64,000 nt of DNA, taken from Patellaria atrata CBS 101060 (lineage: Eukaryota; Ascomycota; Dothideomycetes; Patellariales; Patellariaceae). The notes beneath the pieces are model-generated. The model did not search any database. It saw nothing but the letters and a program-made list of their open reading frames with translations, and was not told the DNA's origin. Numbering within the stretch: the first letter of the stretch is position 1; every line of letters begins with the position of its first letter. Location: the NCBI GenBank assembly GCA_010093705.1, contig MU006091.1, forward strand, positions 734,702-798,701, given 5' to 3'. The translations under genes and the position numbers were made by a program. Below are positions 1-9,149 of the stretch, one piece after another.

Positions 1-467
1 AACCTCCGTTTTTCTAATTTGACCTTTCCTGTTTCGCTTTCTACGTTTTGCCCAAAAGAACTTGTCTTCCCATTGTTCTAGATATTCTGCCTCGTAGAGG
101 AAGGGGAGAAGACGCGTAAGTATCCGTATACAGTTCAGAGCATCTCTTTCTGGAGCAATCTCTGGGTCTGGGAATGAGGGGTGATTTCGCAGAATGCATA
201 GCCTCGAGGTGACGGCGAGAATTAAGGTCTCAAGGTTACCCAAAGAGTTGTCCCTGGTACGGCGTATGTCTGCCGGTGAAAATAGAGAGAAGACATCCTC
301 AGCAGACTCAGGGAGCTCCCAGAACTGTACAAATGAGCATTTACCCTACTAAAGAATTGATTCCAGCTTACACCTGTCCAATATGGATCGTCTGCAGCAA
401 TTTCTTGCGGCTCAGAAAGGCGGAAAATGCCCTGTTTAAAAACAAGTTTTGAATCAGAAGCACCCAT
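1..467 (-). CDS. hid1: HID1-like (Hid1/Dymeclin family) protein, N-terminal part; runs off window start
   Basis: Two exons on the minus strand. Exon 1 (467-372) starts MGASDSKLVFKQGIF and ends at a GTAAGC donor; a 47-nt intron follows. Exon 2 (324 to the window edge) stays open and reads FWELPESAEDVFSLFSPADI, then a helical stretch ending in FLYEAEYLEQWEDKFFWAKR. The start MGxxDSKLxF and the DDxxWxxFW pattern match my memory of Hid1 proteins (human HID1, fission yeast ftp105/hid1), large peripheral Golgi proteins of the secretory pathway; full proteins are about 800-900 residues, so most of the gene lies outside the window. The start codon is 286 nt from the divergent SSL2 start. The family call rests on this N-terminus only. 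Confidence 0.8.
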
Positions 468-753
468 AATGTTCCGGTCTGTATCGTGTTGTTATTGGCT
501 TCTATTCGTGCTATCTGATCTCCATTGCTGTTTTGTACATGTGAGGGAGGATCCTCTGGTGTTTGTTCCTCATACCGTAAGGGAACAACGTCACCATTTA
601 ACCGAACTTTACCCTCTAGTCTCATCAGTAAGAAAGCAAACCGCCCAGTGAACAAGGCATTACTCCAACTTCAACTTCTCCATCCTGCGCATTCTTCCGT
701 ACCAGTACGCTCCATTAAATGGCTTAGTTTGGTTTTATCTGATTGTCTTAGAT
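468..753. promoter_or_regulatory. Shared divergent promoter of hid1-like gene and SSL2
   Basis: These 286 nt separate the start codons of two divergently transcribed genes, so both promoters and both 5' UTRs must lie here. I see no clear TATA box. Short open frames here carry no recognisable domain. Confidence 0.6.
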
Positions 754-3282
754 ATGCCACCTAAACGAAAGGCCGGACCAGCAGTCGGCGGACCGAAGGG
801 CTCCAAAAGAGTGGCTTCCGGCGTTGGGACACCCGTTAGCATTGCGAGCAGTGATGACTACGTAGAAGATGGCGCTACTCCCGTAGACGATGAAGAGGAA
901 GAGGAGATAGATCATTTAGTACAAAAGTTCTCGGTCGGCAGCTATAGTCGGCAACGTAAAGAGGGCAATACCCGCGATCCAGCGTCCGCCTTCTTCGCGA
1001 ATCGTGATTTTGCGTATCTTCCACTCAAGCCAGACCATGCCAATCGTCCAATATGGATTGATCCCAATAAAGGGAAGATGATTCTGGAGAGTTTCTCGCC
1101 CATGTTCAAAGCTGCAGAAGAATTCATGATTGATATAGCGGAGCCTCAGTCAAGAGTATCCCGCATACATGAGTATACCCTTACGCCACATAGCCTTTTC
1201 GCTGCTATTTCAGTAGGACTCACTACAGAGGATGTCTTGAAACGCCTTGAGTTCTTCTCCAAAACCCCTGTGCCTGACGGTATACGGGACTTCGTTATAG
1301 CTTCTACAAAATCATTCGGCAAAGTTCGGCTGGTTCTCAAACATACCAAATATTATATCGAGAGTTCGGATCCGGCTGTATTACAGAAGTTGTTGAAAGA
1401 TCCAATTATAGGACCATGCAGAGTCGAAGATGGAGAAGAGATTACAATGGAGAAGGCGCCACAAAGAGGGGGTTTGTACATCCCAGGTACGAAGATTGCG
1501 GCGGGTGCAAAACAGGCGACGGACCAAACTCAACCTCAAAGGCAGAATGAGGAAGATCAGGAGCAACCTGTAGTACAATCCGATGCTTATCTGGCAGAAC
1601 TCAGAGAAGATGACGACGAGGATGAGGAGACGGACGTCGTACATTCTTTCCAGGTTAGGGCAGATACAGTTCAGACGGTACAGAAACGATGTCGAGATAT
1701 AGATTTACCCCTGACCGAAGAGTACGATTTTCGCAATGATGAAGTCAATGCGAATCTCGATATCGATTTGAAACCTATTGTCTCAATTAGGCACTACCAG
1801 GAGACCGCCCTTGGAAAGATGTTTGGCAACGGACGAGCGAGAAGTGGTATTATCGTCCTTCCTTGCGGAGCTGGGAAGACGTTGGTGGGCATCACAGCAG
1901 CTTGTACGATCAAGAAAGGAGTCATCGTCCTCTGCACCAGTTCTATGTCCGTCGTCCAATGGAGAGGAGAGTTTTTGAAATGGTCCAACGTGAATCCCAA
2001 CGATGTGGCTACCTTTACTGCGGATCACAAGAATATGTTCACGGGGAACACGGGCGTTATCATCTCAACTTACTCGATGGTCACCCAAAGTAGAGGCCGG
2101 TCCTACGACTCCCAGAAGGTTATGGACTTTATCACGAGCCGAGAATGGGGCCTAATGATTTTAGACGAAGTCCACGTCGTACCGGCAGATATGTTCAAGA
2201 AAGTGACCTACGCAGTAGCAGCGCACTCCAAGCTCGGTCTCACCGCCACCCTCCTCCGAGAAGACGACAAAATCGAAGACCTGAACTTCCTCATCGGCCC
2301 CAAACTATACGAAGCCAACTGGCAAGAGCTCTCTGAACAAGGCCACATCGCACGCGTCCAATGCGCCGAAGTCTGGTGTCCCATGACCACCGAATTCTAC
2401 ACTGAATACCTCAACTCGACCCGCACGAACCAGCGCTCCCTCCTCTTCACCATGAACCCCCGCAAATTTCAAGCCTGTCAATACCTCATCGACTTCCACG
2501 AAAGCCGCGGCGACAAGATCATCGTCTTCTCCGACAACGTCTTCGCGCTGCAACGCTACGCCGTCAAGCTCAAGAAACCGTTCATCTACGGCGCAACCGG
2601 CACCGCAGAGCGTCTCCAGATCCTCGAAAACTTCTCGCACAACGAGAACGTCAGCACCATCTTCCTCTCCAAGATTGGGGATACCTCGCTTGATCTCCCC
2701 GAGGCAACCTGTCTCATACAGATCTCCTCGCACTATGGCTCTCGTCGGCAGGAGGCTCAGCGACTCGGCCGCATTCTCAGAGCTAAACGTCGTAACGACG
2801 AGGGCTTCAACGCTTTCTTCTATTCTCTAGTGTCCAAGGACACGAACGAGATGTACTACTCCTCCAAGCGGCAAGCCTTCCTTGTCGACCAGGGCTACGC
2901 TTTCAAAGTGATAACGCATCTCGCCGGCATGGAAAAGATGCCCGATCTCGCCTTCACCACGCCTCAAGAGCGGCGAGAACTCCTCGCCGACGTCCTGCTT
3001 CAGAGCGAAGAGGTTGGCGGTGTCGAGAAGATTGACGGCGACCTATTCAGCATAGATGGTGCGGGACGCAAGCGGAAGGGAGGCAAGAAAGGAGGCGTAA
3101 GGAGAGCGGCGGGCCTATTGGGCGATCTGTCAGGTGCGGGTGATATGGCGTATAAGGAGTTCAATACGAGCAAGAATAAGGATTTGAAGGGGCAAAGAAA
3201 TACGGTGCATACGGCTTTCATGCGGAAGTTGGGGAGAGATGTTAGTAAGAGGAAGGCGGCGGCGAAGGAGTTACCGCAGTGA
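754..3282 (+). CDS. SSL2: TFIIH DNA helicase/translocase Ssl2 (XPB/ERCC3, Rad25)
   Basis: Single exon, 842 residues, the usual length for fungal XPB. The 3'-5' superfamily-2 translocase of TFIIH opens promoters for RNA polymerase II and unwinds DNA in nucleotide excision repair. Visible features: a basic and acidic N-terminal tail (residues 1-60), the XPB N-terminal domain (about 85-210), an acidic spacer (about 255-300), Walker A GAGKT near residue 372, the DEVH box at 471-474, the XPB-specific RED motif in LLREDDK (about 503), and helicase domain 2 ending in the Q-R-LGRILR motif VI (about 670-678). A lysine- and glycine-rich tail closes the protein. It shares a 286-bp promoter with the hid1-like gene. 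The coding sequence is C-rich around 2220-2700 and G-rich at 3050-3280. Confidence 0.97.
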   Translation: MPPKRKAGPAVGGPKGSKRVASGVGTPVSIASSDDYVEDGATPVDDEEEEEIDHLVQKFSVGSYSRQRKEGNTRDPASAFFANRDFAYLPLKPDHANRPIWIDPNKGKMILESFSPMFKAAEEFMIDIAEPQSRVSRIHEYTLTPHSLFAAISVGLTTEDVLKRLEFFSKTPVPDGIRDFVIASTKSFGKVRLVLKHTKYYIESSDPAVLQKLLKDPIIGPCRVEDGEEITMEKAPQRGGLYIPGTKIAAGAKQATDQTQPQRQNEEDQEQPVVQSDAYLAELREDDDEDEETDVVHSFQVRADTVQTVQKRCRDIDLPLTEEYDFRNDEVNANLDIDLKPIVSIRHYQETALGKMFGNGRARSGIIVLPCGAGKTLVGITAACTIKKGVIVLCTSSMSVVQWRGEFLKWSNVNPNDVATFTADHKNMFTGNTGVIISTYSMVTQSRGRSYDSQKVMDFITSREWGLMILDEVHVVPADMFKKVTYAVAAHSKLGLTATLLREDDKIEDLNFLIGPKLYEANWQELSEQGHIARVQCAEVWCPMTTEFYTEYLNSTRTNQRSLLFTMNPRKFQACQYLIDFHESRGDKIIVFSDNVFALQRYAVKLKKPFIYGATGTAERLQILENFSHNENVSTIFLSKIGDTSLDLPEATCLIQISSHYGSRRQEAQRLGRILRAKRRNDEGFNAFFYSLVSKDTNEMYYSSKRQAFLVDQGYAFKVITHLAGMEKMPDLAFTTPQERRELLADVLLQSEEVGGVEKIDGDLFSIDGAGRKRKGGKKGGVRRAAGLLGDLSGAGDMAYKEFNTSKNKDLKGQRNTVHTAFMRKLGRDVSKRKAAAKELPQ

Positions 3283-4158
3283 GGGAATTTGCACTCTAGG
3301 TAGAAGAAATTGGGAATTCATAACTGCATTTATAGAGCGAGTCTGATAGGGTTCATGGATAGGAGCATTGGGCGGAGTTGGTAGATTTTGTACGGCGTGT
3401 CTGAGCATACATTTTCGTAGAACTAATCACTCTGGAGTGGAGTTTGGGTACCGCATCTTCATACCCACCGTATAAGATCATATTCTTCTTCTCACTGTAC
3501 CATTCAACCTTGTCCTCTGATGACGTACCCGGGCTTCCAAACGAGCAGGTATTCCTCCCGTATGCGAATTGCTCAATTCTCCCTCGTACCGTGCCGAAAG
3601 GTCATACAGTCCTCGTGCACGCAACCAACGTGAGTACAGGACAAGTACCCAACATATCCATGCGAAAAGGTACACTGGAAACAAAGTGTGTGAGAAAAGG
3701 GGAACGGTGGCAGGGGTCAGGGCGTCGAACGCGGAGTAAGCAGATGCGGAGGCAAAGGATCTCAATAATCCGTCGATCCTGCGAGCTTACGGCACCGGTA
3801 CTGTATTGTACACTACGAAACGGCGTTCAAGGCAGTCAGAGTATCAAGTTCCCCTGTTACAAGCGTCGAGGCACTGGACTCCACTGTGCGTGTACTGTAT
3901 TCAATTCATCAAAGTTTTCCATTATCCCACATCAATCGTTACGCAAAAAAGAACTGTACCCCAGCCGTAAGGTACTGTATGTACCCCTCATTCAGCCCTG
4001 CCCGCAATATCGCCAATCACCAGAAGCCCCGCACCGCATTCACCCCCACGCGGCATCCAAGTTTCGTTCCATCAGGTTGCACAGATCCTCCCTTGCTTGT
4101 ACGCCATCGACGTACAAACACTTTTGGCAACGCTCGAGGCGGTACATGGCGGGGTCCC
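3283..4158. other. Convergent intergenic region, SSL2 to CASTOR-like gene
   Basis: This region should hold the 3' UTRs of two convergent genes. Open frames here have no recognisable domain. The 8-mer GTACTGTA occurs three times (3798, 3892, 3972); see findings. Confidence 0.5.
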
Positions 4159-5663
4159 TTAGTCCGGCCCGCTGACGGCACCGTTCTCGACGCTTCGCAG
4201 CGCACCCAACGCACGCTCGAGCTCGTCTTCTCCCACCATGACGCTGCCGGCCCTCGCGGTGCTGAGATACGTCATCTCGACGGCGCCCTCGATGGTCCCG
4301 GTAGTCCCACCGACAAGCCTGCCGGCGACACCGCAGACGATGCCGGTGCTCTCGAGCGGGAGGGCGCGGAGGTCGAGCATGATTGGTATCAGTACATCAT
4401 CTCTGCTGCCGAGGAGTGCGGAGTCGTTGTGGCGGGGACCGTCGAAGAGGGGCAGGAGCCTCGTTTCGAGCAGGAGCGAGGCGTCTTCCCCTTCGGTGAG
4501 GGTGAGGGAGAGGAACTTGGGCCGCTCGACGAGACAGCGGACCAGGGCGAGGTGGAAGCGGTCGTCGAGCTGGGATTTGCCGAAGCTGCTGCTGGAGCCG
4601 ATGGCGCCGTAGGTGGTGCTGTCTTTGCGGCCGCCGCAGTGGACAAGCCGGATCGAGGGGTCGACGGTGGGGACGACATTGCTGCGCTTGAGCGTGGCGA
4701 AGGTCCGGGTTTGGAGCTCGTCCAGGGTTGCTGGGGGTGGGGTGGGAGGAGGGAGGGTCTCTTGCGAGGAGTTTGAGGATTGGTAGCGGTGATGTGGTGA
4801 ACTAACGTATGCTGATGCACTCTTTTGGAAGAAGAAACCGGTATTTTCGAGGGCACGGATGACTTGGCCCCTGTTGCGGAGGGGGACGAGGATGTAATCG
4901 GAGAAGTAGGTGGTGATGAAGAAAATGGGACTAGGAGAGGTTAGCTATTAGAATTGAGGAGAGCATGGTGGAGAGGACTTGCATTCCAGCTAGTGCAAGA
5001 GGCGAGGTAAGTTCAAGCACCCTTTGACCGGCGTTTAATCCCTCTCCATCAACTTGCATTACTACATAGTCTTCGTTGGCGATAATGACTTCTTGTCTTC
5101 TTGATTCATGTAATCGATCTCTTGCTTGGACGAACAGTTCCTGCGCTAACAATCTTGGACATGCTATCGAACACTCGACAGGAGTTACTGAAATATTGAT
5201 GAACGGCTGAATTTTGTTCGGCTGCTCCCACGCCGATTCATCATTCTTCCTAAACCCGTCACTGGACTCGGTTCCGGTTTCCGAATCAGTCTCTCTCTCG
5301 GTTGAGAGAAGAAGAAGTTTCAGAATGGGTTGAAGGAATTCTGCATAAAGATCAAGAGGAATATGAATTAGAGCCAGCTGAGATTCCTGCAACAAAATCA
5401 TAATGGTAAGCTTAAGGTTCGGAGCTCCATGGTGTGCTTGAGAGAAATTTTCAAGATGAGGCAAACAAAAAGAAAGAAGCCGGTGAGAGGAAGCTTCTAG
5501 GAAATTATATAATCCAGCCTTACGACCAGCCAAGGCGCCCCATTACGATAGATCTGGGCAACAGATATGCAGGCGAATGCACACATACTGGATGAGGACC
5601 ACTTACAAGAAATGTAATACGTGCGCTCATCAACGATAGTGTCATCGACGGATTCATTTCCAT
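4159..5663 (-). CDS. CASTOR-like ACT-domain protein, 410 aa
   Basis: Three exons: 5663-5607, 5386-4983 and 4930-4159; the lengths sum to 411 codons. The N-terminus reads MEMNPSMTLSLMSARITFL and continues in exon 2 with ESQLALIHIPLDLYAEFLQ. A later block (FINISVTPVECSIACP, then VVMQVDGEGLNAG and LTSPLALAGI) resembles the ACT_7 domains of CASTOR/GATS-like proteins; animal CASTOR1 is an arginine sensor for TORC1. A second ACT-like half follows (IPIFFITTYFSDYILVP), then LQTRTFATLKRSNVVP, and the C-terminal third ends LGALRSVENGAVSGPD. Whether the fungal protein binds an amino acid cannot be read from sequence. Intron 2 (4982-4931, 52 nt) has a GCAAGT donor instead of GT; only that junction restores the frame and the conserved ALAGIPIFF. 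Exon 3 is C-rich at its start and G-rich at its end. Confidence 0.82.
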
Positions 5664-8600
5664 TTTGTGTGACGCCCAGATCCGGGGACCAAAATAGAAG
5701 CTAGCAGGATGAGTTACCTAGAAATCCCCTATCTATGGGGTATGTGCGTCAGACCCGGGGTTTTCTGCAGGCAACCGTAAGGTAATCCACCGCAGTGGGG
5801 AAGATGATGGAGTCTACGGGCACGAGCGGGAAAAAGCAACCGTATCTAGAGGTGAGGCGTGGTGAAGTAAAGTTTCAGTAATGTCTTTCCAAGGGAATCC
5901 AGTCGCGTGCCCTCAACGATTGATATGCTCTTGTCCAACAGGCCAATGGGATATATCGTTCTTGAAGTTCATTCCCAATATCTTATTGAAGTTTAAAATG
6001 TGCCGATTTGTAGTAGGATGACGAAAGGTAAGCAGTAATTGAAAGCACTGGATCACCAGACTGATAAGAAAACGGAGTCCTTGGCCTGTATCCGTAATGA
6101 GATATTGGCGAGATCCTAATAAGCGGGCGTGGAATATGAAGAAGGATGGGAATATTGAAGAAAGAAAGGTGTCACAAGGATAGGTGGGAGTGAAAGTTTA
6201 AAGTTCGACGAACAGCAAGAACATAGTCGTAGAGACGAAGACGTATAGTTGCAATTCGAGGGTTGATCTTAATGCTTGAATGTTTTGCTTGAATAGATGG
6301 CGTATGAGTCTGGGGTAGTTCTAAGGAGTCTTGCCCGGTCCAGCGTGGGGAAGCGATTGGAGAGCGGCAATTGGCTATAAAGGTGAGGTATAATTGCTCG
6401 ATCTGAAGCCCCTGTACGACGAAAGGACGCTCTCCCGCGAAAAAAGAGGCACGAGGTGCAGCGTGGGATTTTTTTTTAAGATGTTAATATTGACTATTAA
6501 CTGCAAAACACCCCGAACGGACTTTTTGCCCTGTCTATGCTCTATATCCAATGATGCGTGCTGACAGAATGGACTGAGCGGCGGTTATTGCGGGTAGCAT
6601 TCAATCCATAATAAGTAGTAGGAGGCTGTTTATGGCTTTTCTTTGAAATGAAAGTTGATAGGATATTATGAAGACAAAGGATCAAGAATTGGCTTACGTA
6701 GGGGGAGGAAGAAAAAAAGAAGTGCGGGCAGACCACGGTACAGTGTAAAAGTAAAACGGGGCGATGGAATACTTTATTAGAACTAGAACTACTCCCAGTG
6801 AGTGCAGCCGAAGACGGCCATGAATACCTAAGGTAGTTCTAAGTTCTGAACTATAAAGGAACCGCTTAAGACCCAGTTATATGGTCATAAATCGCTCCTT
6901 GGTTGTTCTCATATCTCTGATTCCAACTGGGGAGTTGCATGCCGTACACACACAGACTACTTCCATCCAAGGGGACAAAAAGCGGTCTTGTTCAAAGGGC
7001 GGAAGCGGCCTACTTGTTGAATACCTTTAAGCGTCTTAGAAGAATGCTAAGGTTACTGTAGCTGCTATTCGGTGCTTCTGGCCACGGGATATCAGCTTGT
7101 CGATTGATATTTAGCGGTATCATGCTATTACTCTTTGCCTTTACATTTACAGTACTGCAAACTGATTAACTGCGCATGCCATGCAATTGCGATGCCAATA
7201 AAGGATGGTACCAAGGACGCACAAACGACAATGAACCGGCTGGGGAATGGTCTCCTCGAATAATGACAATAGGGTGATGCAGTATATGCAGTATATGCAG
7301 ATCTTAAACGTGCTGTGAGTTTGTTGGTTGAGGGGATGAGGTTCAAGCCTCATGCTACTTTTCGTTTATCGTCAGCCCATCCTCACCGATGCGATCATCT
7401 TATTAGGTTGCTGTACAGTAATTCAGAACTCTCGAGCTTGTTCGTGCTTGGCCATGCCGAGGGAAACTACGAACTGATGAAAATCCTGAAAGCTTTCTTT
7501 GTCCTCGATCCATCTCTTTCCCTTAGCATTAAAGCATCCTGTATGTCCCTGGGCTTTGCATCTTACCTTATTCTCTGCAACCATATCACGCCCTTCTCCT
7601 CCAATCCATTCGTTGATCCGCGTCTAGATTCCTAAGATATCGGATGCTCCCCTTGGTCCCTGAATGTACCTGATTCCTGCAGAACCCGATAAGTTGTCAA
7701 AGCCGATGATATCCTACCTATCACCACTAACTAAGTACGGACATTAGAGCATCGGTTTATGTTTATAGATCCGTTGGCCGATAACCATATCGAGGAAATA
7801 TCCGCTACGAGCACTGCAAGTCATTTCTCCGTCACGTAAGGCCATCCCAGATCACTATCGGAACCTACCTGGTACATGTACACATCAAGGTTGGAGCTTC
7901 TAAAAGACGCATATACTAGCAAGGTAGAACTAGTCTCCGAAAATGATGAAAGGACGGAATCGCGGCTCATTCGAATTGCGTACAGCATCCAGCTGGAACG
8001 AGTAAAGGGACAACAAACCCATTCAATCCAGCCAATCCTCGACCGGGTGTGCATTCTACGTATATACATGCACGTTGAAGCCACTGGAATCATCGCCTGA
8101 CATTGACCTCTTGGGACAGTCCTGCACGAATGATGCGAGTACGTTTTACCTGCGCTGGATGTACTATGGAGGTACAGGACAGTACGTTGATCCAGGTGAG
8201 TACAGCTCGACAGGATGAAGCTCACATTGGACGTACCCTACCTTTACCTAGGGACATCCTGATAAACTCATGTATCCCTCGACTGACACCATATGAAGTC
8301 GTTCGGTTACACTGTACCCCACACTTTATACAAAGAGCAACCTCGCGGATTCGGATAGACTCCGAAGCCAAGGTAACGACGAACGCTGCAACTACGAGTC
8401 GCACAGCAGGTGAACTCATGTATTTATTGTCTTCGTATAATTGAGGGGTTGAAGGATTCGCTATTAACTCACTTGTTGTGCCACTCAGGAACACGCATCT
8501 GCGAGCGGAGCTGACATATCATGCTCTATGCCGTCGGTGGATTCATCTGATACGGGTCGGATCATCGCCATTGACCGTTGTTCGATAATCGGAGACAAAT

Positions 8601-9149
8601 ATGAACTTTGGCACTCTCTTTCTGTTCGGATGCTTTGCTAATGACGTTATCCTCAACTTGAAGAAGGATATTGAACCTATAAGTTTTTTGATGGCGATTC
8701 TCGCGGAAGCTTAATTTATTGCAACGGAGGGGTACTGTAACCTTTACATGCGCGTGGGGGTGCCAAGGCCCGCAGTTGAGACCCCAGCTGAGATGTTCTA
8801 TTTCAAGGCACGATGCACGATGATGGATATCAGTCCTCAAGTCCTCAGAACAAGGACGCCTTACTTCATGATAGAACGCCCTATTGTCCAGGGAGCCGAA
8901 GTAGTTTGGAACAGTCTCCTACTTGGACCCTTGAGATACCACCCTAGGCAAGTACAGTACACGTACTCCGCAATATAAACGGTCATGAGATTTGTGTTCG
9001 GGAAATTTTCATTCATTTGAAGTGAAGGTATGTACAATCATTTAATCTTAACAAGAACTACCTGGTATTATGAAGAAATGCTGCTGAAAAGCTTAGGTAT
9101 AGCGAAAAGGAAGTTGAAGGTCTCATGGAAACCGTTCTCTATTCACTGT
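5664..9149. other. 3.5-kb region with no supported gene
   Basis: Only short open frames (about 60-135 codons) occur, on both strands, and none shows a recognisable domain, consistent splicing or a conserved-looking start. I see no tRNA, no terminal inverted repeats and no long direct repeats. The left part should contain the promoter of the CASTOR-like gene and the right part the 3' UTR of the cellobiose dehydrogenase gene. TACAGTAC occurs at 7148 and 8953. Relics of decayed genes cannot be excluded by eye. Confidence 0.5.

Noticed and set aside
2305-2733. 142-codon minus-strand frame inside SSL2
   Set aside because: Antisense shadow of the conserved helicase domain caused by C-ended codons; no domain of its own.
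3444-4776. Two long plus-strand frames (243 and 296 codons) downstream of SSL2
   Set aside because: The second overlaps conserved CASTOR-like exon 3 antisense; neither shows a domain or coding-like conservation.
4389-4856. 155-codon minus-strand Ser/Pro-rich frame
   Set aside because: Out-of-phase shadow of the CASTOR-like exon 3, kept open by C-rich codons.
7315-7365. GAGGTTCAAGCCTC, looking like a tRNA T-arm
   Set aside because: The loop is six bases and no acceptor, D or anticodon arm can be placed around it; it is a small chance hairpin.
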